Assembly: GCF_017876625.1 (NCBI RefSeq)
Contig: NZ_JAGIOH010000001.1
Span: 868,001 to 932,000 of the forward strand
Length of the DNA stretch: 64,000 nucleotides
Source: Streptomyces syringium
GTDB taxonomy: Bacteria > Actinomycetota > Actinomycetes > Streptomycetales > Streptomycetaceae
Reading direction: 5' to 3'
Below are positions 30,452 through 38,070 of this stretch, piece by piece; the stretch's first letter is position 1, and each line of letters begins with the position of its first letter. The notes under the pieces are model-generated. The model was given only the letters and a program-made list of their open reading frames with translations. It searched no databases and had not been told where the DNA came from. Both the position numbers and the translations under genes were made by a program.

Positions 30452-31576
30452 TCACCGGGCCGCGGTCATGGCCGGGGCCGGGCTCGTCTCCTCGTCGGAG
30501 CCGGCCGCGCGGGTGCGCTCCCGCTCCACTGCCTCGTAGAGGGCCTTGATGTTGCCGCTGCCGAACGTCCGGGCCTCGACGCGCTGGATGAGCTCGAAGA
30601 AGACGGTGCGCCGGGGGTAGGGGGACCGGGTGAAGATCTGTATGAGGTGTCCCCACTCGTCCTGGTCCACCAGCAGGCTCAGCTCGCGGAGCACCTCGGT
30701 CTCCACGCCCACGTCGATGCCCCGCCCGGCGAGGCCGTTGTAGTACTCGGCCGGGGTGGAGAGGAACTCCACGCCACGTCCGGCGAGGTCGCGCACGGCG
30801 TCGGTGATGGCATCGGTGCCGAACGCGATGTGCTGGACGCCGGGGCCGCCGAAGTTGTCGAGGAAGTCGTGGAGTTGGCCGCGCTTGCCCTCCGCCCGGG
30901 GCTCGACCATGGTGAAGGTGATGCCACGGGTCTCGTCCTGGACCACCTTGGAGTCCATGACCTGGCCGCCGACCTTGATCGACTCGTTGTAGGTGTGGCG
31001 CAGCCCCAGGGCCCGCTCGTAGAAGGAAACCCAGGTGTCGAGCGATCCGGGCGCCAGGCACAGGGCGAGGTGGTCGACGCTGCGGAGCAGCGGGGCGGCC
31101 GGCTCGCCGGACGCCGCCACGGGCAGGGGACGGTAGCGGCCGGGCAGGAAGGCGCCGTCCGGGGTGTCGCGCTGGACCAGGGAGTGGAGCAGGCCCTCGT
31201 GCGTGCCGATGACGGCGACGACGACCCGTCCGGCCCCGTCCTCCTCGAAGACCTGGGGTTCCTGGACGGCCTCGGCTCCGGCGGCGACCGCGCGGGCGAA
31301 GTCGGCGGCGACATCGGTGGAGGAGAAGGCGACGTCGCGCACCCCGTCGCCGTGCCGGGCGACGAACTCGGCGCCGGACTGCTCCGGGTGGCCGGCGGAC
31401 GTCACGACGAGGCGGACGCCGCCGTGCGCGAGGACGAGGGAGTGCCCGTCGGCGAAGCCGGTCCCGGCGTCCGCCTCCGCTTCGATGTGGAATCCGTAGG
31501 CGTCGCAGAAGTAGCGGGCCGCCTCGGCGGCGTCGGCTACCTGCAGGCCGACGTGGTCGACAGCATGCACTGTCAT
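30452..31576 (-). CDS. hmaS: 4-Hydroxymandelate synthase
   Basis: A 374-residue non-heme iron dioxygenase of the HPPD/HmaS family with two vicinal-oxygen-chelate halves. The three iron ligands are H169 (SVDHLAL), H249 (GVQHIAF) and E328 (VFFELIQR). The C-terminal FGSGNIKALYEAVERE resembles hydroxymandelate synthases more than HPPDs, which usually have FGKGNFKALFEAIE. HmaS converts 4-hydroxyphenylpyruvate, CO2 being lost, to L-4-hydroxymandelate. ATG 31576 has AGAGGTGAAAGTC upstream, an excellent ribosome binding site. It is the first gene of the five-gene operon. The neighbours (hydroxymandelate oxidase, HpgT-like transaminase) support HmaS over tyrosine catabolism, but the HPPD reaction cannot be excluded without testing. 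Confidence 0.9.
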   Translation of the reverse strand: MTVHAVDHVGLQVADAAEAARYFCDAYGFHIEAEADAGTGFADGHSLVLAHGGVRLVVTSAGHPEQSGAEFVARHGDGVRDVAFSSTDVAADFARAVAAGAEAVQEPQVFEEDGAGRVVVAVIGTHEGLLHSLVQRDTPDGAFLPGRYRPLPVAASGEPAAPLLRSVDHLALCLAPGSLDTWVSFYERALGLRHTYNESIKVGGQVMDSKVVQDETRGITFTMVEPRAEGKRGQLHDFLDNFGGPGVQHIAFGTDAITDAVRDLAGRGVEFLSTPAEYYNGLAGRGIDVGVETEVLRELSLLVDQDEWGHLIQIFTRSPYPRRTVFFELIQRVEARTFGSGNIKALYEAVERERTRAAGSDEETSPAPAMTAAR

Positions 31577-31955
31577 GACTTTCACCTCTGTCGTGCGATG
31601 GGGGGCTGGGCACGGCGCCGCACGGGTGCGGGACGCGGCGTTGCGCCCCGCACGACCTGTCGCCGACGCGGGCCGTCGGTCGAGGAGCCTTGACAAGAAC
31701 GCGGCCCGATGGTCACGAACGGCATTACGGGATGGGGGTCGCCAATGCCGAACAAAGATCATCCTTGTCATTGCCCCGACAACGGGGCAAGGGTGATTTC
31801 CGGCCACGTCGACCCGGGGTCGCGGCCCGGGGGCGGGGGACGATGCGCACCGGAGCCCTCGGGCCGCCCCTTTCGGATCGGTCGTCAATACGTGAACATG
31901 GCTGTGATCGTGGGACTTTGAAGCCGACGGCGGCGGAATCCGGGAGGCCGACTCG
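31577..31955. other. Divergent control region, hydroxymandelate operon / binding-protein gene
   Basis: No credible gene is seen in this 379-nt gap. It contains a 7-nt stem near 31,626-31,653 in the leader of hmaS, a perfect palindromic operator candidate at 31,771-31,790 and a TTGACA at 31,690. Both divergent promoters must lie here. Confidence 0.6.
31771..31790. promoter_or_regulatory. Palindromic operator candidate in the divergent region
   Basis: TTGCCCCGACAACGGGGCAA has perfect 8-nt arms (TTGCCCCG, CGGGGCAA) around ACAA. It is 195 nt upstream of hmaS and 166 nt upstream of the divergent binding-protein gene, well placed for a dimeric regulator. No regulator gene is adjacent. Confidence 0.5.
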
Positions 31956-33161
31956 ATGGTCGCGCAGCGGAGCACGGAGAAGGGGCTATGCGTCGGGGCG
32001 GTCGTCCCGCGGTCGGGGCGGCTGGCTCGTTTAGGGGATCCCCTCGATTTCGTCCTGGGCCGCCTGGCACCCCGGCTGCCGGCGGTGACCAGTGGTTCCC
32101 GGCGGTACCCGCTGCGGCTCACGGCCCGTGACAGCCGGTCACATCCCGAGGGCGCCCGGCAGGCGGTCCGTGAGCTGGTCGGCGAGGAGGGGGCGCAGGT
32201 GGTGGTGACCATGGCCGGCACCCGTGTGCTGCCCGCCGTGGCCGACGCCTGCGCGGAGCTGGGGGTCCCCTGTGTGTCCACCACGTTCCCGTGGCAGGCC
32301 TATGTGTTCGGCAGGGGCGGGGACACGGAGCGCCCCTTCCCGTGGACGTACCACTTCGCCTGGGGGCTGGACGACATCGCGACGGTCTTCGCCGAGATGT
32401 GGGAGCGCGTCGGCGACCGGCGGACGGTGGGCTGCCTGTGGAACGACGACGTGCAGGGCGAGTTCCTCCGGCACCCGGTGCACGGCTTCGCCCCCGTGGC
32501 GGCCGCCCGCGGCCACCGGCTGATCGACCCGGGCGGCTACCGGGAGCCGGCCACCACGTTCGCCGGCCACATCCGCCGGTTCGTCGACGCCGGGGTGGAG
32601 ATCGTCACCAGCGCGGCCACCGTCGAGGACCTCACGCTGTTCCACCGGCAGGCCGGGCAGGCGGGGCTGCGGCCGCGGCTGGTCACCTGTTCACGCTGGC
32701 TCGCCTACCCGCGCGACCGGGCCCAGGCGGAAGCCCTGGCGGGCACCGACATCGCCACCCTGGTCTACTGGACGCCGCGCCACCCGTTCTCCTCCTCCCT
32801 CGACGCCACGGGCGCCGCGGAGCTGGCGGACGCCTACCAGCGCGAGACCGGCAGGCCATGGCTGCAACCCCTCGGGCTGGCCCACGCCCTGGTGGAGGTC
32901 GCCGTGCACGCCCTGGCCACCGCCGACGACCCCACCGACCGGCACGCCGTCGCCGCGGCCGTCGGCCGCACCCGGCTGCCCACCGTCGCCGGGCTGATCG
33001 ACTTCACCGCCGGGCCCACCCCGAACATCGCGCTGCTGCCGCTGATCGGCGGGCAGTGGCAGCCCGGCCGCGACCACCCGCACGAACTCGCGCTGGTCAC
33101 CAACACCCGCTTCCCCTCGATCGCCCTCGACGCCGAACTCACCGTGGCGCCCTGCGGCTGA
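31956..33161 (+). CDS. LivJ-fold binding protein without signal peptide, TTA codon 26
   Basis: A 401-residue type I periplasmic-binding-fold protein (Peripla_BP_6/LivJ-like). Expected landmarks are GAVVPRSGRLARLGDP at the N-terminus, LVGEEGAQVVVTMAGTRVL, PCVSTTFPW and the hinge-region VTSAATVEDL. It lacks a signal peptide, lipobox or transmembrane segment, so it appears cytoplasmic. No ABC permease or ATPase genes adjoin it. AmiC-type relatives use this fold as an intracellular amide or amino-acid sensor. Codon 26 (32,031-32,033) is TTA, so expression should need bldA tRNA. It is divergent from the hydroxymandelate operon across a palindrome. A role as ligand sensor for the operon's product is plausible but inferred. 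ATG 31956 follows GGGAGG. Confidence 0.8.
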   Translation: MVAQRSTEKGLCVGAVVPRSGRLARLGDPLDFVLGRLAPRLPAVTSGSRRYPLRLTARDSRSHPEGARQAVRELVGEEGAQVVVTMAGTRVLPAVADACAELGVPCVSTTFPWQAYVFGRGGDTERPFPWTYHFAWGLDDIATVFAEMWERVGDRRTVGCLWNDDVQGEFLRHPVHGFAPVAAARGHRLIDPGGYREPATTFAGHIRRFVDAGVEIVTSAATVEDLTLFHRQAGQAGLRPRLVTCSRWLAYPRDRAQAEALAGTDIATLVYWTPRHPFSSSLDATGAAELADAYQRETGRPWLQPLGLAHALVEVAVHALATADDPTDRHAVAAAVGRTRLPTVAGLIDFTAGPTPNIALLPLIGGQWQPGRDHPHELALVTNTRFPSIALDAELTVAPCG

Positions 33162-33192
33162 GCCGGGCTCGCCACCACAACCCAGCCCACGC

Positions 33193-34332
33193 TCACCCGT
33201 CGGACGACAACTCGTCGGGGAACAGCCGCGTCACGATGTCGCCGTCCGCGGTGAGATAGCCGTACACCATGCCCTCACTGCTGTGCGGTGCGGCGAAGGT
33301 GCCCTCGTGGTCCAGGGCGATCACGCCGCCCGTGCCGCCGAGCCGGGGCAGCCGCCCGACGACGACCTCGTACGCCGCCGAGGCCACGTCCCGGCCGCCG
33401 AACTCGATCAGATGGGAGAGGGCGGCGGTGGCGGCGCCGCGGATGAACACCTCGCCGTGCCCGGTGGCGCTCGCCGCGACCGTGCCGTTCTTCGCGTAGG
33501 TGCCGGCGCCCACGACGGGCGAGTCACCGACCCGGCCCGCCATCTTGTTGGTCATGCCGCCGGTCGAGGTCGCCGCCGCGAGGTCCCCGCCCCGGTCGAC
33601 GGCGACCGCCCCCACGGTCCCGGTGATCTCCTCCTCGGCCGCGCCGGTGCCCTTGCCGCCCTTGGTCGTCTGCCCGCCCTTCGGGGCCTTCGTGGACTCT
33701 TTGGCCTTCACCAGCTCGTCCCACCGCCGCTGCGTCCAGTAGTACTCCTGGGTCACGGTCGGCAGGCCGTTGCGGGCCGCGAAGTCGTCGGCGCCCTCCC
33801 CCGCCAGCATCACGTGCTTGGTCTTCTCCATGACGAGCCGGGCGGCCGAGACGGGGTTGCGCACGCTGCGCACCCCGGCGACCGCACCGGCCGCCAGGTC
33901 CGAACCGCGCATGATCGACGCGTCCAGTTCATGGCCCGCGTCCTCGGTGAAGACCGCGCCCCGGCCCGCGTTGAACAGTTCGTTGTCCTCCAGGACGCGC
34001 ACCGCCGCCTCGACGGCGGCCACGCTGTCGCCGCCGCCGCGCAGCACCCGGCGGCCGGCCTTCAGGGCGTCCGCCAGCCCGTCCCGGTAGGCCTTCTCCT
34101 TGCGGGGGTCGGTGGTCTCCCTGCGCAGCGCGGTGCCCGCGCCGCCGTGCACCGCCAGCACGACGTCGCGGGCGACGGGCCGCCGCGCGTCGTCCCCCGC
34201 CTTCGCGGGAGCCGCCGCGACCGCCCGGTGAGCCGCCCCGGAACCGGGCCGGGAGAACGCGGGCAGTGCGGCGGCCACGGCCACCAGCACGGTGAGCACG
34301 GGAACGATCCACAGTCTCGGCCGTACGCGCAT
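33193..34332 (-). CDS. Isoaspartyl peptidase/L-asparaginase (Ntn hydrolase), secreted or anchored
   Basis: A 379-residue plant-type asparaginase/isoaspartyl aminopeptidase. The N-terminal region has a signal or anchor helix (about 8-26, LWIVPVLTVLVAVAAALPAF). The mature enzyme begins LAVHGGAGTALRRE. Autocatalytic cleavage should occur at GTVGAV (nucleophile T239), followed by STGGMTNKMAGRVGDSPVVGAGTYA, which is the substrate-binding region. A Lys/Gly-rich insert (about 210-235, KAPKGGQTTKGGKG) precedes the cleavage site. Family members hydrolyse beta-aspartyl peptides and asparagine. ATG 34332 was chosen because the preceding in-frame region lacks a signal-like layout. It is divergent from the APC permease gene. 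Confidence 0.9.
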   Translation of the reverse strand: MRVRPRLWIVPVLTVLVAVAAALPAFSRPGSGAAHRAVAAAPAKAGDDARRPVARDVVLAVHGGAGTALRRETTDPRKEKAYRDGLADALKAGRRVLRGGGDSVAAVEAAVRVLEDNELFNAGRGAVFTEDAGHELDASIMRGSDLAAGAVAGVRSVRNPVSAARLVMEKTKHVMLAGEGADDFAARNGLPTVTQEYYWTQRRWDELVKAKESTKAPKGGQTTKGGKGTGAAEEEITGTVGAVAVDRGGDLAAATSTGGMTNKMAGRVGDSPVVGAGTYAKNGTVAASATGHGEVFIRGAATAALSHLIEFGGRDVASAAYEVVVGRLPRLGGTGGVIALDHEGTFAAPHSSEGMVYGYLTADGDIVTRLFPDELSSDG

Positions 34333-34565
34333 GGGCTCTCTCCTCGCCTTCCGCGGCGGCACGGCGGCATCGCCGCAGGCCGCCTCTCTCACCGGGAACG
34401 GGCCGGACTCACCGTGCCCAGGCGGGTGCCGGGGCGGAACGGCCGACGCGCGAGTTGGCCGGGAACGACGCACGATCGGCCGGTCGCCCGGTGTTGCGCT
34501 CCCCTCGCGCGGTCCGGTGCGGCACGGGCGGTACGGCACGCGCCGCACCGGGTAGGCCGTGGGCC

Positions 34566-35951
34566 ATGCGGATACCTCGACCTCCCGGGGCACCCGGTGC
34601 CCCTCCCCCGGTCCCGGACGACGGGGACGGCTCACCGCTCAAGCGGGTCATCGGCCCGAAGCTCCTGCTGCTCTTCGTCGTCGGCGACATCCTCGGCACC
34701 GGGATCTACGCGACCACCGGCAAGGTGGCGGGGAAGATCGGCGGCGCGCTGTGGCTGCCGTTCGTCATCGGCTTCCTCGTGGCGATCCTGAGTGCCGCGT
34801 CGTACGCCGAACTCGTCGGCAAATACCCCAGAGCCGCCGGAGCGGCCCTCTACACCCACAAGGCTTTCAAGGTCCCCTTCCTGACGTTCATCACCGCCTT
34901 CATGGTGATGTGTTCGGGCCTGGCGTCGGCGAGTGCCGCGGCCCGCGCGTTCGGCGGTGACTACATGGCGGAGTTCGTGGACCTGCCACCGACCCTGGTC
35001 GCGGTCGTCTTCGTGCTCGCGCTGGCGGTGCTCAATCTGCGCGGCGTCTCGGAGTCGGTGCGGACCAATGTCGTGCTGACCGTCGTGGAGCTGTCCGGGC
35101 TGCTGCTCGTCATCGGCATCGGCGTCTTCGCCGTGCTCGCGGGCGACGGGCAGCCGGCGCGCCTCGGCGAGTTCGACACCGGCGGTTCCGGATACGCGGC
35201 GCTCACCGGGGTGCTCGGGGCGACGGCGCTGGGGTTCTTCGCGTTCCTCGGCTTCGAGGACTCCGTCAACATGGCCGAGGAGACCCGGGATCCGGCCCGG
35301 ACCTTTCCCCGCGCGATCTTCCTGGGGGTGGCCGTCACCGGCACGGTGTACGTCCTGGTCGCGCTCGTCTCCTCGTTGCTCGTCGACCACCACACGCTCC
35401 AGGGCTCCTCCGGGCCGCTCCTGGAGGTCGTGCGGGTGGGCTGGGACGGTTTCCCGCCGAGGCTGTTCGCGCTGATCGCGCTCTTCGCCGTCACCAACTC
35501 CGCCCTGATCAACCTGATGATGGCCTCCCGGCTCTGCTACGGGATGGCGAACGAGGGCATTCTGCCGCGCGCCCTGGCCCGGGTGCTGCCGCGCCGCCGC
35601 ACGCCGGTCGTCGGGATCGTCTTCACGACCGTGCTCACCGTCGCTCTGGCGTCGACGGGCGAGATCGCGGGGCTCGGGGACACGGCGGCGTTCCTGCTGC
35701 TGTGTGTCTTCGCGCTGGTCAATGTGGCGGTGCTGGTCCTGCGCAAGGACCACGTGCCGCACCGCCATTTCCGCGCCCCCACCGCGCTGCCGGTGCTGGG
35801 GGCGGTCACCGCCCTCACCCTGGCGAGCCCGCTGGCCGACCGCCCGGCGGACGTCTATGTGCGGGCGGGGGTGCTGCTCGTGATCGGTGTCGCGCTGTGG
35901 GGGGTGAACAGGATCGCGCTCGGTGGCGCGCGGCGGGCCGGCCGGGGCTGA
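34566..35951 (+). CDS. APC-family amino acid permease
   Basis: A 461-residue membrane protein with 12 or so transmembrane helices, of the APC (amino acid-polyamine-organocation) superfamily. The first helix carries LFVVGDILGTGIYATTGKV, the GxG(I)Y unwound substrate site of this fold. Other landmarks include ALGFFAFLGFEDSVNMAEE in TM6-7 and NSALINLMMASRLCYGMANEG in TM8. ATG 34566 was chosen because it leaves a short Pro-rich cytoplasmic N-terminus before TM1. It would import amino acids or amines by proton symport. It is transcribed away from the isoaspartyl peptidase gene, and both may serve amino-acid scavenging. Specificity is not visible. Confidence 0.9.
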   Translation: MRIPRPPGAPGAPPPVPDDGDGSPLKRVIGPKLLLLFVVGDILGTGIYATTGKVAGKIGGALWLPFVIGFLVAILSAASYAELVGKYPRAAGAALYTHKAFKVPFLTFITAFMVMCSGLASASAAARAFGGDYMAEFVDLPPTLVAVVFVLALAVLNLRGVSESVRTNVVLTVVELSGLLLVIGIGVFAVLAGDGQPARLGEFDTGGSGYAALTGVLGATALGFFAFLGFEDSVNMAEETRDPARTFPRAIFLGVAVTGTVYVLVALVSSLLVDHHTLQGSSGPLLEVVRVGWDGFPPRLFALIALFAVTNSALINLMMASRLCYGMANEGILPRALARVLPRRRTPVVGIVFTTVLTVALASTGEIAGLGDTAAFLLLCVFALVNVAVLVLRKDHVPHRHFRAPTALPVLGAVTALTLASPLADRPADVYVRAGVLLVIGVALWGVNRIALGGARRAGRG

Positions 35952-36044
35952 GGAGCCGGGCCGCGGGAGGGCGGCGGACGCTTCGAAGGGAGTTTCGGCT
36001 TGTCGTGAAATGGGGAGGCGCCCACCACCGTTCGGGGTGACACT

Positions 36045-36707
36045 GTGTCCGTGCTGATCATGGACGCCGTCCTGGAGACCTACGACTCCGCCGACTTCAC
36101 CCTGTGGCCCGTGGCCGATCCGTCGGCCGGCGCGGCTCTCCCGCTGTCCGGGCGGTTGTCCCCCCTGGAGGTCGGTACCGCGATCGCGGTGTGGGCCGGG
36201 TACAACGGCGCGGCCCTCGCCGAGGAGGATGCCCGCGCGCCCGACGGTCCCGAGCTGCTCCGCCGTACGATCGCGGCCGACTGCACCCTCCTGCCGGGCG
36301 GTCTGCGGGTGCGGGACACCGCCAGCGGGGTGTCGGTCTCCTCCGGCTGCTGCTGCGGCCTGGAGAACTGGCGCGAGTGGCTCGGCCTGTTGCACGGCGA
36401 CGAGCTGTGGCTGGGGCACGATCCGTCACCGCGCGTCGAGCACGCGGGCCCGGTCGTCCGGTTGTGGCCCGACGGCCGTGACGCCCCGGCCCCGCCCGCC
36501 GGGCAGCCCGTCGAGGTCGCCAAGGACGGTCTGCCGGCGCTGCTGCGGTCCGTGCAGGACGATCTGACCGGATTCCTGGCCGTCGTGGAGCGGTGGGGCG
36601 AGCGGTACGCCCCTGCCCTGGGCGCCGAGCTGGCGGCCAAGCTCGACGAGGACCTGTCCATCAGCGAGCCCTTACGCCCGCCTCCCGGTGCCGACAGCCC
36701 GAGCTGA
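36045..36707 (+). CDS. Hypothetical protein with TTA codon
   Basis: A 220-residue soluble protein of no family recognised here. It has an acidic N-terminal half, the unusual SSGCCCGLENW with three consecutive cysteines in the middle, then LWLGHDPSPRVEHAG and a C-terminal helical region. The C-terminus is a Pro-rich tail. Codon 210 is TTA (36,672-36,674), which would make full-length product depend on bldA. GTG 36045 is used because it has upstream spacing for a ribosome site; ATG 36060 is an alternative. It is convergent with a secreted lipase gene across a strong terminator. Confidence 0.65.
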   Translation: MSVLIMDAVLETYDSADFTLWPVADPSAGAALPLSGRLSPLEVGTAIAVWAGYNGAALAEEDARAPDGPELLRRTIAADCTLLPGGLRVRDTASGVSVSSGCCCGLENWREWLGLLHGDELWLGHDPSPRVEHAGPVVRLWPDGRDAPAPPAGQPVEVAKDGLPALLRSVQDDLTGFLAVVERWGERYAPALGAELAAKLDEDLSISEPLRPPPGADSPS

Positions 36708-36723
36708 CCGCCCGTAACACACC

Positions 36724-36757
36724 GGAGGCGGGAACGGCCAGGGCCGTTCCCGCCTCC
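36724..36757. terminator. Bidirectional terminator hairpin
   Basis: Perfect 15-nt arms (GGAGGCGGGAACGGC and its complement) around the loop CAGG, between the convergent hypothetical gene and the lipase gene. Confidence 0.75.
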
Positions 36758-36798
36758 TCATTCATTCCTCAATCCTCATTCAGAGGCTGCTTCCCGGG

Positions 36799-37740
36799 TC
36801 AGAACGGCAGGGAGAGGCCGCACTCGGGCTTGCCCTTGTCGTTCGGGTCCAGGGCTGAGAGGACCAGCTGCGCGGCGGCGGGGTGCAAGGTCATGCCCGC
36901 GTGGCCGACCCAGCTGCTCGGGCAGTGGTCCTGGATGGTGTGGTTGGTGACCTTCGCGCCCGCGCCGGCGGTGAGGTACTGGTTGGTGTACGGGGTGACC
37001 ACCCGGTCGTTGGTCGTGACGATCGTCGTGTACGTGACGCCGTGCACGGTGTCGCCGCCCTCGTCCAGCTTGCGCGTGACCTCCGAACCCCGGGTCTGGT
37101 CGATGGCGGCCTGGCCGGCGAACTTGCCGACGATCCCCATGAGGTTCAGCGACTCGCCGAGGTTGAGGAGGCTGCTCATGTCGGTGCCGTGGTTACTGGG
37201 TGCGACACCGACGAGGTGGTTGACCTTCTGCGCGCCGCCCTCGAACTTCAGGTACCAGCGCGGCAGCAGACCGCCGCCCTGCGAGTGGCCGACCATGTCC
37301 ACCTTGTCGGCACCGGTCCTGGCGAGCACCTTGTCGACGAAGGCGGCGATTTCCTTGGCCGACTCGGGGACCGGTCCGCTCGCCTTGATCACGGAGCCCG
37401 CGGGGGCGCCGAAGTTGACGGTGTAGACGCAGTAGCCGGCCTTCTTGAGCTTGGGCGACAGCGAGGACCAGGTGTTGAGCGCGTTGGCCCAGGTGCCGTG
37501 GACCAGGACCACCGGGCGGGGGTGCTCGGCCGAGGGCTTGCAGTCCCAGTCGTTGGCCCCTTCCGGGGCGGCGTCGGGGGTGATGAGCGATTTGGCCACG
37601 GCGGCGAGGGTCTGCGGGTCCAGACCGATCGCACCGGTGGGTCTGGGGGCCGCGGCGGCGGGGGCGGCGGTGAGCCCGGCCACGGCACAGGCCGCGGTGG
37701 CGGCCAGCAGGAGGGAACGCAAAGGACGCATCAAAGACAT
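36799..37740 (-). CDS. Secreted class-2 lipase/esterase
   Basis: A 313-residue secreted alpha/beta-hydrolase. The signal peptide is clear (MSLMRPLRSLLLAATAACAV... to APAAAA near residue 31). The oxyanion-hole motif HGTW is at 81-84 and the nucleophile elbow GHSQGG at 151-156 (S153). A later His lies in VGHAGMTLHP near the C-terminus and an Asp in VTTNDRVVTPY. It belongs to the lipase class 2/EstA group of streptomycetes. Cysteines near C67, C104, the DHCPSS and PECGLS positions may form two disulfides. It would hydrolyse lipid esters outside the cell. It is divergent from the iron-siderophore permease across a 329-nt gap. Confidence 0.9.
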   Translation of the reverse strand: MSLMRPLRSLLLAATAACAVAGLTAAPAAAAPRPTGAIGLDPQTLAAVAKSLITPDAAPEGANDWDCKPSAEHPRPVVLVHGTWANALNTWSSLSPKLKKAGYCVYTVNFGAPAGSVIKASGPVPESAKEIAAFVDKVLARTGADKVDMVGHSQGGGLLPRWYLKFEGGAQKVNHLVGVAPSNHGTDMSSLLNLGESLNLMGIVGKFAGQAAIDQTRGSEVTRKLDEGGDTVHGVTYTTIVTTNDRVVTPYTNQYLTAGAGAKVTNHTIQDHCPSSWVGHAGMTLHPAAAQLVLSALDPNDKGKPECGLSLPF

Positions 37741-38069
37741 GTGAACCCCGTTGACTTCATCAGGAACGGATGATCTTCAACGCGCTAGACAGCGGTTCCC
37801 CCACCCGGGTTGCCTCACCTCGCATTTCCGCTAAATCGGAATATCTCCCTCCGCCCCGGATCCGTTCCGGAGGAGGACCCGAGGCGGGCCGGGAGGCCGT
37901 ATCGACCGGTCGGGATGGGGAGCTATGGCCCGATTTTCCAGCCATACTGGATCATGGTTGATTGGCTTAAGAGTGATGTTTATCCCACCGGTTGACCGAC
38001 CAGGAAGCGGAACGGAAGTCAACGGGTACCGGGCGCCAGGTGTAAATCTTCTTAGGCTAGCCTTACCTT
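37741..38069. other. Divergent region between lipase and siderophore permease
   Basis: This 329-nt gap holds no gene. It is less GC-rich than average and ends in the iron box at 38,052-38,070 that abuts the permease start. The lipase promoter should also lie here; I could not assign its elements. Confidence 0.6.
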
Positions 38070-38070
38070 A
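38052..38070 (+). promoter_or_regulatory. Iron box (DmdR/IdeR-type) at the permease start
   Basis: TTAGGCTAGCCTTACCTTA matches the consensus TTAGGTTAGGCTAACCTAA in most positions. It touches the ATG of the permease gene at 38,070. A TAGCCT (-10-like) at 38,058-38,063 would place transcription initiation at or near the ATG, so the mRNA may be leaderless and repressed by iron-loaded DmdR. Confidence 0.7.

Noticed and set aside
30452..31576. Annotation of hmaS as HPPD for tyrosine degradation
   Set aside because: C-terminal sequence and the adjacent oxidase and transaminase genes favour hydroxymandelate synthase; no homogentisate pathway gene is nearby.
29238..31613. 791-residue reading frame covering Hmo and extending upstream
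   Set aside because: The upstream part is an antisense-like Arg/Pro-rich shadow of hmaS in another frame; Hmo homology begins at about 30,449.
31709..31921. 70-residue open frame in the hmaS divergent region
   Set aside because: No ribosome binding site, poor composition and overlap with the regulatory palindrome; not a credible gene.
30452..32284. 610-residue reading frame covering hmaS
   Set aside because: The extra N-terminal part crosses the divergent promoter region and has no domain; AGAGGTGAAAGTC before ATG 31576 marks the true start.
37824..37842. Imperfect inverted repeat TTCCG...CGGAA upstream of the lipase gene
   Set aside because: Arms of only 5 nt with a 6-nt loop; too weak to call.
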